Positions 1 to 10,612 of a stretch of DNA of 64,000 bases are shown one piece after another. This DNA is from Lytechinus variegatus (taxonomy: Eukaryota > Echinodermata > Echinoidea > Temnopleuroida > Toxopneustidae): contig NC_054754.1 of assembly GCF_018143015.1 (NCBI RefSeq), forward strand, positions 23,734,758-23,798,757, in the 5' to 3' direction. Made by a program: the position numbers and the translations under genes. Numbering within the stretch: the first letter of the stretch is position 1; every line of letters begins with the position of its first letter. Below the pieces are notes generated by a model, which did no database searches, was not told the origin of the DNA, and saw only the letters and a list, made by a program, of their open reading frames with translations.

Positions 1-840
1 AATTTCAAGGCTACACTAGGATAAATTTATCCTAATTACAAGGATACACGAGGATTAATTTATCTTAATTTCAAGGCTGCATGAGGATAAATTTATCCTA
101 ATTACAAGGATACACGAGGATAAATTTATCCTAATTACAAGGATACACGAGGATAAATTTATCCTAATTTCAAGGCTACGCAAGGATAAATTTATCCTAA
201 TTTCAAGGCTACACGAGGATAAATTTATCCTAATTACAAGGATACACGAGGATTAATTTATCTTAATTTCAAGGCTGCATGAGGATAAATTTATCCTAAT
301 TTCAAGGTTACATGAGGATAAATTCATCTTAATTTCAAGGCTACATGAGGATAAATTTATCTTAATTTCAAGGCTGGATGAGGATAAATTTATCCTAATT
401 TCAAGGTTACATGAGGATAAATTTATCTTAATTTCAAGGCTACATGAGGATAAATTTATCTTAATTTCAAGGCTGTATGAGGATAAATTTATCCTAAATA
501 CAAGGATACACGAGGATAAATTTATCCTAATTACAAGGATACACGAGGATAAATTTATCCTAATTTCAAGGCTACACAAGGATAAATTTATCCTAATTTC
601 AAGGCTACACGAGGATAAATTTATCCTAATTACAAGGATACACGAGGATTAATTTATCTTAATTTCAAGGCTACACGAGGATAAATTTATCTTAATTTCA
701 AGGCTACATGATAAATTAATCTTGACTTGAAAACTACACAAGGATACATTTATCTTCATTTCAAAGCTACACGAGGATAAATTTATCTTAATTTCAAAGC
801 TACTCGAGGATAAATTTATCTTAATTTCAAAGCTACACCA
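1..840. repeat. 33-bp minisatellite array, orientation 1 (continues off the left edge)
   Basis: About 25 tandem copies of a 33-bp unit made of a perfect palindrome, GGATAAATTTATCC, followed by a linker of the form TAATTTCAAGGCTACACGA. The linker varies (TTACAAGGATACA, TTTCAAGGTTACA) while the palindrome is nearly invariant. The last units, after about 700, are degraded. Because 33 is a multiple of three, long open frames run through the array, but they encode only a repeating 11-residue word and are not genes. The same repeat in the opposite orientation fills 40.08-43.09 kb. Confidence 0.95.
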
Positions 841-1449
841 TCACATCATCTACATCAATAACAATGAAAAACAGAAGAAATAAATATTTAAATACTTGAG
901 GTTAAGATTTCGATATTGATTCCCCCAACATGGTCTAAGTTCATTGACACTAAATGACCTTTGACCCTGGTCATGTGACCTGAAACTCAGTCAGGATGCT
1001 CAGTAATACTTGATTGCCCTTATATCCAAGTTTCATGAACTGGGTCTACACACTTTGTAAGTTATGATGACATTTCAACGAGTGGAACGCCTCTGGCAGT
1101 CTCGCCTGCATCGCAATTCGATATAGCAGCAGTTCTTCCTTTGAAAACAGCTAATGAATAGTTATTCACAGAAGAAAACACCAAAATTATATAAAAACAC
1201 TATGTCCATTGACCCAAAATGACATTTGACCATGATCATGTGACATAAGAAATGTGCAAAACAATCATTCATACTTGATTACCCTTCTGTCGATGTTTCA
1301 TGAGCTAGATACATAAATTTCCTAAGTTATGATGCCAATTCAACACATACTCCCAACACGGCCAGAGTTCATTAACCTTTGAATGACCTTTGATCTTGGC
1401 CATGTTCCTGGAACACACACAAAGTTTCATGAATTAGATCCATAGACTT
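841..1449 (+). repeat. Dispersed TGACCTTTGACC-type repeat, two diverged units
   Basis: The segment holds two imperfect units of a repeat of roughly 190-250 bp. Recognisable words are 'ATGGTCTAAGTTCATTGAC', 'TGACCTTTGACC', 'TCATGTGACCTGAAACTCA' and 'AAGTTTCATGAACT', ending near 'AAGTTATGATG'. The same words recur at 2238-2629, 4354-4562, 11525-11910 and 37088-37355. It has no coding potential. It is the host sequence into which the TTAA element at 1450 was inserted. Confidence 0.8.
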
Positions 1450-2237
1450 TTAACCCTAAATAGACTGGGCTATTTCGACGCCTAAAAAGACGGGGGAGGC
1501 TCATCCAGCCCCCCTTATGATCTCAGCCGCCGAACGCGCGATCGGAATGCAAATTAGCACGCGCATTACCCATGGCATTATCTACAAAACTATAATATCA
1601 AATTCTGTCAAAAGTCTCACTGCTCATTAATTATGCTAATTCAAAATCATAAGTTGCTCTAATTAATGAAATAATTCCCCTAAACTTCTACTTTTTGTTT
1701 CATAGACTCTAGATAGGCATCTGATCAAATTTATTTTTCAAAAATTTCAACATCACATTTATTTTCTTGTGTATTTTTTTATATATGTCTTATATATATA
1801 CAAATATATATATATATATATTCTATTGTTTTCTAAATTTCTTATGTATTTTTTGTTTTTCGACTTTATTTTTTATTGTTTTGTCAATGGAAATTATCGG
1901 GGACTTTATTTTGACCATAAACAAGATAAAATTAATTGATTTTAAGCAGTAAAAGGAAAAATAATGATACATTTTATGAATTTTGGGCTAAAAACATTAT
2001 TTGCATTGGATTTGTACACAAATTCACGTTTTAAGTAATTTTGGGCCTGCATGCACTTACGAAATCTTGCGTAATTTCGGAACCGCGTTCCCAGGGTCAC
2101 AATTTTGGTCTCAAAAGTTGCACGAGACTTGAAAGTAAAAAGTCAGCGAACGACGTGGTCAAAAAATTTCGAGTGAGGGATTTATCGCGAAAAATGTCGA
2201 GGGGGTGAATCAGCCCCCCCCCCCCGTCTTCTTAGGA
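1450..2237. mobile_element. TTAA-type non-autonomous element, 'TTAACCCTA' family, copy A (3' end lost)
   Basis: The left end is TTAACCCTAAATAGACTGGG and is followed by a G-rich then C-rich terminal block. The right side ends at a C run and 'GTCTTCTTAGG', and lacks the last 25 or so bases of the terminal inverted repeat seen in copies C and F. Its interior resembles the other copies, for example 'AAATTCACGTTTT' and 'CGAAATCTTGCGTAATTTCGG'. It encodes nothing. It sits in a unit of the TGACCTTTGACC repeat at a TTAA following 'CATAGACTT'. TTAA targeting and inverted ends suit a piggyBac- or Kolobok-like element; the superfamily is inference. Confidence 0.75.
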
Positions 2238-2629
2238 TGATGGCAATTCCTCCTATACCCCCAATATGGCCAAAGTTTGTTGACCCTAAGTGACCTTTGA
2301 CCTTGGTCATGTGACCTGAAACTCACACATAATATTCAGGGATACACGGTTGCTCTTATGTCCAAGTTTCATTAACTAGATCTATAAAGTTTTAAAGTTA
2401 TGATAATTCCTCAAATAACCCCAACATGGCCATAGTTTGACCCTAAGTGACCTTTGACCTCAATCATGTGACCTGAAACTCAAGGAAGATCTTCAGTGAT
2501 ACACTATTACCCTTATGTCTAAGTTTTATGACCTAGGTCAAGTTATGACATTTCAAAAACTGGACCTTGGTTAAAATTTCGATATTGATTCCCCCAACAT
2601 GGTCTAATTTCATTGACCCTTAAAGGTAA
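2238..2629 (+). repeat. Dispersed TGACCTTTGACC-type repeat, two units
   Basis: Two consecutive units follow copy A. Each carries a perfect TGACCTTTGACCT (2291-2303 and 2448-2460), then a TCATGTGACCTGAAACTCA word. The second unit breaks off at 'TTCATTGACCC' and resumes at 4354, because a chain of TTAA elements lies between. Confidence 0.8.
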
Positions 2630-3010
2630 ATGCTAGTTTTGGTAACGATATCAAAATGAGTTCGTACAGAATCCAATGAAATGACCACCAAAGTGTCTGT
2701 TTGTATAAATAAAACGCATGTGCCAAAGAATTCTGGAAGAAATTGTGTAATTGCTGAGAAATCAGCAAATAAGCACAGGAATCGGGTAGGACGCCCTAAG
2801 CAATAATTATACATTGTCCCACGTGGGCTTATCTGTGTTGGGGATCTTCGGTGTGAACATTTTTCAGCATAGATTTCAAGATTTCACAAAGTTCAGTTAA
2901 TGTAACTGTACCAGATCTAGATCCTCGATGATATACTGACAATTAAGCCTTGTTTTACAGACTTTCTCATGAAATCAGTGTTTACTGCAACTACTGGAAT
3001 TTCTCTTTAA
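2630..3010. mobile_element. TTAA-type inverted-repeat element, 'TTAAAGGTAAAT' family
   Basis: The left end is TTAAAGGTAAATGCTAG and the right end is CTACTGGAATTTCTCTTTAA, whose reverse complement starts TTAAAGAGAAATTCCAG. The two ends are therefore imperfect inverted repeats bordered by TTAA. The element is about 380 bp and has no coding frame beyond chance. It shares its right TTAA with the next element at 3007. Confidence 0.7.
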
Positions 3011-3757
3011 CCCTATCTAGGCTGGGGTATTTTGGGAGTTCATATGGCCTGGAGGGGGGGGTTTCCCAGGCCCCCCCCTTGAGATCTCGGCCGTCGACCG
3101 CAGGCAGGTTGTCTAGGATATAATCTACAAAAGTGTATAGCAATTTATTTCATGTGAATTGTTATTACGTAATCATGCTAATTTATGCGTAATTAGTATG
3201 CGAAATCATACTTTTTCCTCGAACTCCATAAATAAAGCTCCAAATGTTCTAATTTTTGGCATAGAAACTCTTTGTGATGTTCTTAGCAAATGTACATGAA
3301 AAGAATTTGATATCAGATCAATTTCTTATGTATTATGTTTTTTGCAATTTCTTATGTATTTCTTTGTTTTTTGGACCCTTTGTTTTTCATTGTTTTTTTC
3401 AATGAAATTCATTGGGGACTCTTCTAAGATCATAAGCAGCATAAAATACATACATTTAGGCCAGCAAAACTCAAATTAATCCTACATTTATGATTTTTGG
3501 TTGAAAACACAATATACATTAACTTTGTACACGAAATCCTGTTTTTGAGCAATTTTTGGTCTGACATGCACTTACATAACGTTGCGTAATTTCAGAACCG
3601 TGAACCCGGATGACGCAAAATTGGTCTCAAAAGTTGCGCAAGACTTAAAAGTAATAAGTCAGCGAGCAGCACTGTCAAAAACTTTTGTGCGGTGAAAATA
3701 TCGCGCGACTCGTCGAGGGGGGCCTCCGAGGCCCCCCCCCGGCCTAGATAGGGTTAA
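3007..3757. mobile_element. TTAA-type element, 'TTAACCCTA' family, copy B
   Basis: Bounded by TTAACCCTATCTAGGC on the left and GCCTAGATAGGGTTAA on the right, a clean terminal inverted repeat. G- and C-runs follow just inside each end. The interior has family words such as 'GCGTAATTTCAGAACCG' and 'CATGCACTTAC'. It is non-coding. Both terminal TTAAs are shared with neighbouring elements (2630-3010 and 3754-4357). Confidence 0.85.
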
Positions 3758-4357
3758 AGGACAAGTCCACCCAACAAAAACTTGATTTGAATAAAAAGAG
3801 AAAAATTCAACAAGCAAAACACTGAAAACTTCATCAAAATCGGATGTAAAATAAGAAAATTATGGCATTTTAAGGTTTCGCTTCATTTCACAAAACAGTT
3901 ATATGCACATCTCGGTCGGTATGCAAATGAGGAACTGATGACATCACTCACTCACTATTTCTTTTGTATTTTATTACCGGGTATATGAAATATTTTTATT
4001 TTCTCGTCATCGTCATGTGAAATAAGGTTTCATTAATCCCTGAACACGTGGAATTCCATTATTTCAACATTTTGTGCTTCAGGCAAGGAGGTCCTAATCG
4101 TCAAATTTGTAAAAATTGAAATATTGTATAATTCAAACAATAAAAACAAAAGAAATAGTGAGTGACATAATCGACTCTCTCATTTGGAGAGAACTGGCTC
4201 GTTCATATAACTATTTTGTTAAAAATAAGCGAAATTTTGAAATGTCATAACTTTCTTATTATACATCCGATTTTGATGAAATTTTCAGCATTGTGCTTGT
4301 CTGATTTTTCTCTATTGATTCAAGTCAACATTTTTCTGAGGTGGACTTGACCTTTAA
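3754..4357. mobile_element. TTAA-type palindromic element, 'TTAAAGGACAAGTCCACC' family, copy 1
   Basis: About 600 bp with long inverted arms. It starts TTAAAGGACAAGTCCACCC and ends GAGGTGGACTTGACCTTTAA. Each arm carries 'ATCAAAATCGGATGTAAAATA' or its complement and 'GAAATAGTGAGTGA'. The two arms are related over most of their length, so the element is nearly a giant palindrome. It is non-coding. Three further copies lie at 10613, 12253 and 39408. Confidence 0.88.
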
Positions 4358-4562
4358 TGACATTTGACTTTGGTCATGTGACCTGAAACTCAAGCAGGAT
4401 GTTCAGTCATATTTGATTACCCTTATGTCCAAGTTTCATAAACTAGGCCCATATACTTTCTAAGTTATGATGACATTTCAAAAACTTAACCTTGGTTAAG
4501 ATTTCAATGTTGACGCCGCCGCTGTCGGAAAAGCGGTGCCTATAGTCTTGCTCTGCTATTTC
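4354..4562 (+). repeat. Dispersed TGACCTTTGACC-type repeat, continuation with GC-rich 3' end
   Basis: It resumes the repeat interrupted at 2629 with 'TGACATTTGACTTTGGTCAT'. It ends in the GC-rich terminus characteristic of this family, 'GTTGACGCCGCCGCTGTCGG' followed by 'AAAAGCGGTGCCTATAGTCT'. The same terminus is seen at 11840-11890 and 37297-37340. Confidence 0.8.
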
Positions 4563-4763
4563 AGATGGTTCCAGTTGATGTATAATTTCTTTCTCACATA
4601 GTCTGACTTTAAATTTTTGTTTGAGAGATAACTGACATGTGCCATAACAGAAAATTGTTATTTGTGCCTGTTCAGTATACGCAAATGCTGCATAATGAGT
4701 TCCATGGTAAGGAGCTTTACCTCTTGAGCACTGGGAGGGTAAACTTTCCATTGGCAGTGGAAC

Positions 4764-5529
4764 TTAACCCTAAAAAGACGGGGGGGGGGGGGCTGATTCC
4801 GCCCCCCTCCCTCGACATTTTTCACGATAAATCCGCCGCACAAAATTTTTTGACCGCGTGGCTCACTGACTTTTTACTTTCAAGTTTCGCGCAACTTTTG
4901 AGACCAAAATTGTGACCCCCGCGTATACGGTTCCGAAATTACGCAACATTTCGTAAGTGCATGCAGACCCAAAATTACTCAAAAAACGTGAATTTGTGTA
5001 CAAATCCAATGCAAATAGTGTTTTAAGCCAAATTCATAAATATATCATTATTTTTCCTTTTACTGCTTAAAATAAATCAATTTCATCTTTTTTATAGTCA
5101 AAATAATGTCCCCGAAAAAATTTCCATAGAAAAAACAATAAAAAACAAAAAGTCGAAAAACAAAGAAATACATAAGAAATTTAGAAAACAATAGAATACA
5201 TAAGAAAATAAATGTGATGTTGAAATTTTTTAAAAATAAATTTGATCAGATGCCTATCTCGAGTATGTGAAACAAAAATTTGGATTTCAGGGGCATTATT
5301 TTATTAATTAGAGCAAACTTATGATTTTACGCATAAATTAGCATAATTAATGAGACATGAGTTTTTTGGCAGAATTTGATGTTATAGTCTTGTAGATAAT
5401 GCCATGGGTAATGCGTGTGCCAATTTTCGTCGCGATTGCGCGATCGACCGCCGAGATCATAAGGGGGGCTGAATCAGCCCCCCCCCAGTCTTCTTAGGCG
5501 TAGAAATAGCCCAGTCTATTTAGAGTTAA
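4764..5529. mobile_element. TTAA-type element, 'TTAACCCTA' family, copy C (complete)
   Basis: The left end is TTAACCCTAAAAAGACGGGG and the right end is CCCAGTCTATTTAGAGTTAA. G12 and C9 runs lie inside the two ends. The interior matches copies A and F, including 'TTACGCAACATTTCGTAAG' and 'TACAAATCCAATGCAAAT'. It is non-coding and complete to both TTAAs. Confidence 0.85.
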
Positions 5530-5824
5530 ATCATTACCTACTTCAGGTACCAACTCCCTATCAATCATTGTGCATTTATCTCTTCTAAATACATGTAGGT
5601 GATCAAACTCATGTGAAGATAAACCCTGGAAATTATCCCCATATCCAATGTGGAAAAATATAGGTACATTGTAATATCACAAAAACACATAATTCAAGTG
5701 GCTTCCATATAGACATACAGCTTTTGAGTCCTGGACAAACAAACTCATTCCAAATTGGTATGAATACAGTGTATGTTCATACAGACCTAACATGCAAAGT
5801 ATTCTTCACGTGACGCTGGATATC
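5530..5824. other. No recognisable feature
   Basis: AT-rich sequence between copy C and the last exon of the decayed - strand gene. I see no open frame with coding character and no repeat. It would hold the 3' UTR of that gene; I see no convincing polyadenylation signal on the - strand. Confidence 0.5.
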
Positions 5825-6118
5825 CTATGGTAATTTGTTTGTTTTAGTGAGACTGTAGGGGAAAGAAATGACTTCTTGAAGAGAGACTTCTCCCGTGTAC
5901 GGCTGACCCTTCTGTCCTCGAACTGATGTGGTAGGCGATATCCACTTGGACGTTTCTGATCCTGAGTACTAATGCAGCTTCACACTGTCTCCAGTCATTT
6001 CTAACACTTTGCTCACTCGCGGCCACTCATTACTGAACTCTTCTAAGTAGACTGCAACCGTATCTCCCAGTTTTAATAATGGATGTTGAGGCCTTTTCTG
6101 CTTAGTACCTAGATGGAC
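5825..6118 (-). pseudogene. Decayed gene: C-terminal exon with an in-frame TAG
   Basis: The acceptor TAATATTTCAG lies at 6119-6129. In the open frame the exon starts 'VHLGTKQKRPQHPLLKLGD' and runs through 'EEFSNEWPRVSKVLEM' to a TAG at 5966-5968. It continues in the same frame with 'SGSETSKWISPTTSVRGQ' to a second stop at 5825-5827. The protein-like tail after the TAG, and the fact that one transition would turn TAG into TGG, suggest a nonsense mutation and not the true end. If the TAG is real, the product simply ends after 'GDSVKLH'. Confidence 0.5.
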
Positions 6119-6230
6119 CTGAAATATTACAATGAGAAAAGTCTAAATATTTATTACAAAGGCAATACAAGTTAACAGTGGTATAGTGCACATGAACATA
6201 TTATGGGATACAAGTGATTAATTCTGAGTG

Positions 6231-6330
6231 TTTGGAATCCCAGCTATGGGTTAACTTTCTTCAGCAAGAAATTGAACCACATTATGCTGCAATCAACCCA
6301 AATTAAGGAAAGTGGGAATGGCAGGATTAA
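6231..6330 (+). mobile_element. Fragment of a tRNA-derived SINE
   Basis: 'GGAATCCCAGCTATGGGTTAA' followed by 'CTTCAGCAAGAAATTGAACC' and 'GCTGCAATCAACCCA' parallels the central part of the complete SINE at 53023-53303, with about 15-20% mismatch by eye. The tRNA-like promoter boxes upstream are missing, so this is a 5'-truncated, dead copy in an intron of the decayed gene. Confidence 0.65.
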
Positions 6331-6360
6331 TTTGGCTACTTTTACACATTTACTTACCGC

Positions 6361-7049
6361 TTAAATAGGTTGTTGTTCATAATTTGTTTTTGCCCTCTCA
6401 ACATCTTTCATGATAAATCTGTTACTAGAAAATATTGTGCTGCGATGTTTCATGACTTATTTCCTTTAATAAGCCTCATGCAACTTTTAAGACAAAATTA
6501 CGATGTTACGTAAACATTAAGTGTATGTAAGAACAAAATTTGCTTAAAAATGTGATTTCATGTACAAATCAAATGCAAATTCTGCATGCAGCTAACATTA
6601 ATAAATGTATCACGATTTTTATTTCTACTGATTAAAAGCAATAGAATTCATGTTAGTTATGACTGAAAAAAATTGCAGATGATTTCCAATGAAAAACAAT
6701 GAAAAACAGTAGTTTTAAAAATTTCCATTTTTAAACCATTTCATAATAATCCTGTCTAGACTGCCCAGATCAAAATTTAGCAGTTTCGTGGGTATTTTTA
6801 AAGATTCACAGCCAACTTATGATTAAATGTATTAATTACGGTAACATATTTAATTGATTAAACATAAATTTGAATTAAGTTTAGTACAAATGACAATCAA
6901 ATTGTGGAGATTACTTCTTGCGTGTGTGCATGCAAATTTTTGTCGCGATCAAGCGGAATGAACATCCGAGGTTTGAAGGGGGAAAGCAAAAACAGGTCTG
7001 TCTCCCCGGGCTATGCCATTCTAAATTAGCCCAGGCGAAATAGGGTTAA
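6361..7049. mobile_element. TTAA-type element, 'TTAACCCTA' family, copy D (diverged)
   Basis: The right end is 'GCCCAGGCGAAATAGGGTTAA', the inverted terminus of the family. The left TTAA at 6361 is followed by a poorly conserved end. Interior words such as 'CATGATAAATCTG' and 'ACAAATCAAATGCAAATTC' match copies C and F with many substitutions, so this is an older copy. Confidence 0.65.
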
Positions 7050-7221
7050 GATAATAAACATAATTAAATGGAACATTGTCAAAGAATAGCGGCCCAATAT
7101 TGAGAAAAATATTGTCCTGAATTCATATGTCATATTTTCAGTGATACTTGATAACTATTTGTTTTTCTATAATTCATGGAATAAGAATGTACACTTTTTT
7201 TTGTATTGAAAATGCAAAAAC

Positions 7222-7645
7222 TTAATCCTAAAGGGGGGGGGGGGCTTTCCCAGACAATTTTACATTATATCTGTAACATGAAAAGCTGGTGCTGACTCAT
7301 TCTAAGAAAGTTTTTTTCAAGTCTCGCTAAACTTTTGAAACCAAATTTGCAACCCCTTAGTCAGCGCACAACATTTGTAAAGTGTGCATCAGGCCCAAAA
7401 CTGCTCCAAAACAAGATTTCCTCTACAGATCCAATGCAAATTGTGATGTAATGCCAAATCAATAAATATATCACCATTTCTACATTTTCTGATTACCAGT
7501 AAAAGTAAGTGATATTTTCTTTATATTCTGAATAAATTGCAGATGATGTCCATCGAAGATGCAAAACAAAAAGTTGAAAAAAACAAAGATTTTACATAAT
7601 AAATTTAAAAAAGACATCAGAAAAAAATTTAATATCAATTTTTAG
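7222..7645. mobile_element. TTAA-type element, 'TTAACCCTA' family, copy E (truncated)
   Basis: The left end is TTAATCCTAAAGGGGG. The family interior follows ('CAGATCCAATGCAAATTGTG', 'AAAAAGTTGAAAAAAACAAAG') and then similarity fades near 7645, without the right terminal inverted repeat. Confidence 0.6.
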
Positions 7646-8247
7646 CTCATTACTCTTTGCCTGTTAATATATCATTTGCTGTTTACAGTACCAATTTTCT
7701 AGCTACAACAATGACTGAAAAGAAAGGAAAGTTGCTTTCGCTGTGACTGTATGACTTTTTTCCGTTTAACCTGCACAATACTGATACATAGATCACATGG
7801 TTCTCTATGCAATGTTGCTTCCAAACTGTATTTGTTTTCAAAATTAGAAAAGATAATCATTCTCTACTTATTAAAACAAAAAAGCTTCATGAAATTTCTG
7901 ATAGAAATAGGAATTGCAAATTCTAGAATACATTCTGTTAGATTACATGATGGACATCCAGGATTACATATGGTGTTGAATGTTCTCATCCCTGCAACTT
8001 TTGCGTACCACTGAAATGTGAATTTAAATTGCCTCAACATCGTATCTCTGCATATACTTTGAAAATACCACATTTACACAAAAGAAGAGGGAAGAAAGAT
8101 GGCAAGTGAATAAAGATTGATAATTGTGGAGGCTAGTCTTCCGGGCTGACATCCATGACATATAAATAATACTTATCCTGGAAGACTGTGATGATTAAAT
8201 CTAAATACATGTACATATACACTATTAAATATTTCATTGAAACTTAC
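7646..8247. other. Intronic sequence; one unassigned Cys-rich open frame
   Basis: On the - strand an acceptor (CACATTTCAG, 8011-8020) precedes an open frame from 8010 downward reading 'TICNPGCPSCNLTECI'. It could be an exon, but its frame does not fit the phase of the exon at 8248-8369, and I do not recognise it. Nothing else in the stretch looks functional. The central domain expected for the decayed gene is not here. Confidence 0.35.
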
Positions 8248-8369
8248 TTTTGCTGGAAAAGGTGTGACTCTCTTTCTTGCAGTAAAGTTTGTCTCTCTTC
8301 TCTGCCAGTTGTCTTCTCTAGGCAAGATTTCAGTTTGGTGCATATGTCGCATTTCAAAAACCGGTTCAC
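8248..8369 (-). pseudogene. Decayed gene: 'KCDIC' exon
   Basis: Borders are excellent: acceptor TTCATTCCAG just right of 8369, donor GTAAGT at 8242-8247. In phase 0 the exon reads 'VNRFLKCDICTKLKSCLE', then 'REERQTLLQERESHLFQQK', 40 codons plus two bases, with no stop. This continues the preceding exon (9399-9672) in phase. A CxxC pair followed by a basic/acidic helical stretch matches a hallmark I associate with the uncharacterised family named in the main entry. A second frame is also open over the exon, but its phase does not match the neighbour. Confidence 0.6.
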
Positions 8370-8667
8370 CTGGAATGAACAAATAAAATAAAGAGAAAAA
8401 TTACACAATGTATATTTTCTTAGTTTTTCGAGGAACAGTAGTTAACATCATCATAGTTGGGTGCTATACCATTGTAGCAGCTGCACTGCTAAAGCCAGCA
8501 AAGTATGCTCTATTATTGTAGATCACCTAAAGACCTGTGTTTATGTTGGGGAATACATAGTCAAGTATATCAAATCTACTTGGTCTCAAAATAGCTTCAT
8601 GAAATGTGATAGAAATAGGAAGTTATTTCAAATTTTTCAATAAAATGCAAAATCTCTGGTTTTATGA

Positions 8668-9340
8668 TTAACCCTATGATTCAGATTTCCCCTCAACATT
8701 TTTTTGTGATATATCTGCCATGCGAAATTTTCTGACTGCGCCATTGACTAAATTTTTATTTTTAAGTCTCACACAACTTTTGAGAATAAACTTGCAACCC
8801 CTGAATACATGGTTCCAAAATTACCCAATATTTTGTAAGTGCATACAAACCCCAAAACATGAATTTTTGTTCAAATCCAATGCAAATAGTGTTTTTAGCC
8901 CAAATTTATAAAAATGTATTACCAACTTTCCTTTCACTGATTAAACATAATAAATATCATGTTGTCCATGATCAGTGTAATAAAGATTTCCATCATAAAA
9001 ATCAATAAAAAACAAAGAAATCAATCAGAATTCTGGAAATGATATATACAAAAATAATAATTGCGATATTCAATAATTTTTAGCAAAATTTAAGGGCCTT
9101 ATTTAGATAGTTAGAAGAAAGGTTTTTATTTTATGCATAAATTAGCATAATAAATTGGCAGTATTTATTAGCAACGTAATATTTTTGAAATTAGATTTTA
9201 CCATTTTTTAGATTATGCCATGTGTAATGTGAGTGCAGATTTTCATTGCGATCAATGGCCAAGATCATATGGGGGAGTGGCTGAATCAGCCCCACCCCAG
9301 TCTTCTTAGGTATCAAAATAGCCCAGTTATTTATGGTTAA
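8668..9340. mobile_element. TTAA-type element, 'TTAACCCTA' family, copy F
   Basis: Left end TTAACCCTATGATTCAG, right end TAGCCCAGTTATTTATGGTTAA. The interior carries the family words 'TTACCCAATATTTTGTAAG' and 'CAAATCCAATGCAAATAG'. It is non-coding and lies in the intron between the 9399-9672 and 8248-8369 exons. Confidence 0.8.
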
Positions 9341-9398
9341 AGGTATAATAGTTAATATTAGTAAATATACAGTGCAAATACTCACGAGAATCACCTAC

Positions 9399-9672
9399 CT
9401 TTGGAATGGTAACATGAGACATTTCCATTCTCCATTTGCGGAAGAAGTATTGCTGACTACAAACAGAACCTCCTTGCTCTTCTACATCCTCCTTCATAAT
9501 CCGATACACATTTCCATGTATAAGGCATGAAGAAGATGGATTTTGTTGTTGGTTGGCAGTTTCTCTCCAAACTTATCGACAAATTCACTAAGCCACACCA
9601 TTGACATCATCACAGACAAAGAACAAAGTCCTTTACGATGGTGATTTGATGGACGAGATGTCACCAATCCTT
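9399..9672 (-). pseudogene. Decayed gene: 274-bp exon with a one-base frameshift
   Basis: The acceptor TTTAACCTTCAG lies just right of 9672 and the donor GTAGGT at 9393-9398. The upstream part reads 'TSRPSNHHRKGLCSLSVMMS' and 'WLSEFVDKFGEKLPTNNK' and then meets a stop. The downstream part, in another frame, reads 'RIMKEDVEEQGGSVC' and 'FRKWRMEMSHVTIPK'. The two frames meet at about 9500-9512, at 'ATGGAAATG'. The exon length fits the flanking splice phases only if one base is missing there. It is either a real deletion or an assembly error. Confidence 0.6.
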
Positions 9673-10612
9673 CTGAAGGTTAAATAAATACCGAGGTGGT
9701 ACATTTAAAGCAAAGGAAACTATAAATATGTATCTTCTACAATATTATTATCAATAGAAACATAATCATATTATTTCCTGAGCTAAATTTACACTGGTCA
9801 CATGTACAACAATCACTATCGCTTTAAAATTGTGATCACTTTAAAATGTAATCAATTAATTCTGATTACCTTTGATCCTTCAATCATATCCTGCCTCCAC
9901 GTATTTGAACTTGGTAACACTTGTACATGTACTTGGTCATTTTTACCCTTTGAAATTCTATTTGGGTGAATTATCTACGTTCTAAATTCCAAGCCAAGCA
10001 ATGGAAAGACCGAGTTAAGAAATAGGTGACCACATTTCTGGTGGTGAAATGTTGGGTGTACTAAATTTTGATATCCAAGGTCTTATATATGTCCAATTTC
10101 AATGCTTTAAAGTCCATTTTTTAGACCAGTATTTGTCGAAAAATTTGATATTAATGCACCTTTCATTGTAAGGAGGATTTTGACTTTCTGTATCCCCACA
10201 ATCAAGCCTCCTGCAGTTGTCTTATCATATCAGCACTCCTCTTCATTACATGTACATGTATCTTTCTTTCCAGCATGCACATATAACAATAAGTTAAGGA
10301 CTTGTTTGAGATTAAAACAAGCAGACTCCCCTTCCCCATCTCCTAAATGAGCACAGAGACCCATTTTTCACATTGAATTTGTGCTTGAATAATTGTAATG
10401 TTTGGGAAAAGACATCTGTGACTATCAAGTGAACCAAAAAATTGTCCTCTATAAGCTTGCTGGGTTTAGCTCCTGCACCAATGATAATAGCAGAACCAGA
10501 TCCTAAGAGACAACATGTAAAACTATAATCCCTTATAAATAAATTAAGTGAAAAAAAAGAAAGTTTAAAGTACGTATGATGATTTAATTTTACAAGAATG
10601 GTACTAGTCATG
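9673..10612. other. Intron of the decayed gene; one possible extra exon
   Basis: Mostly featureless AT-rich DNA. On the - strand a short candidate exon at about 9870-9920 ends in a good donor (CAAAG|GTAATC) and reads 'LPSSNTWRQDMIEGSK' in one frame. Its phase does not settle between the flanking exons, so I leave it unassigned. Confidence 0.35.

Noticed and set aside
253-579. 108-codon open frame on the - strand
   Set aside because: It is the 33-bp minisatellite read as an 11-residue repeat; open only because 33 is divisible by three. The same applies to frames at 40669-43062.
1767-1952. Short Tyr/Ile/Phe-rich + strand frame
   Set aside because: It is AT-microsatellite sequence inside TTAA element copy A.
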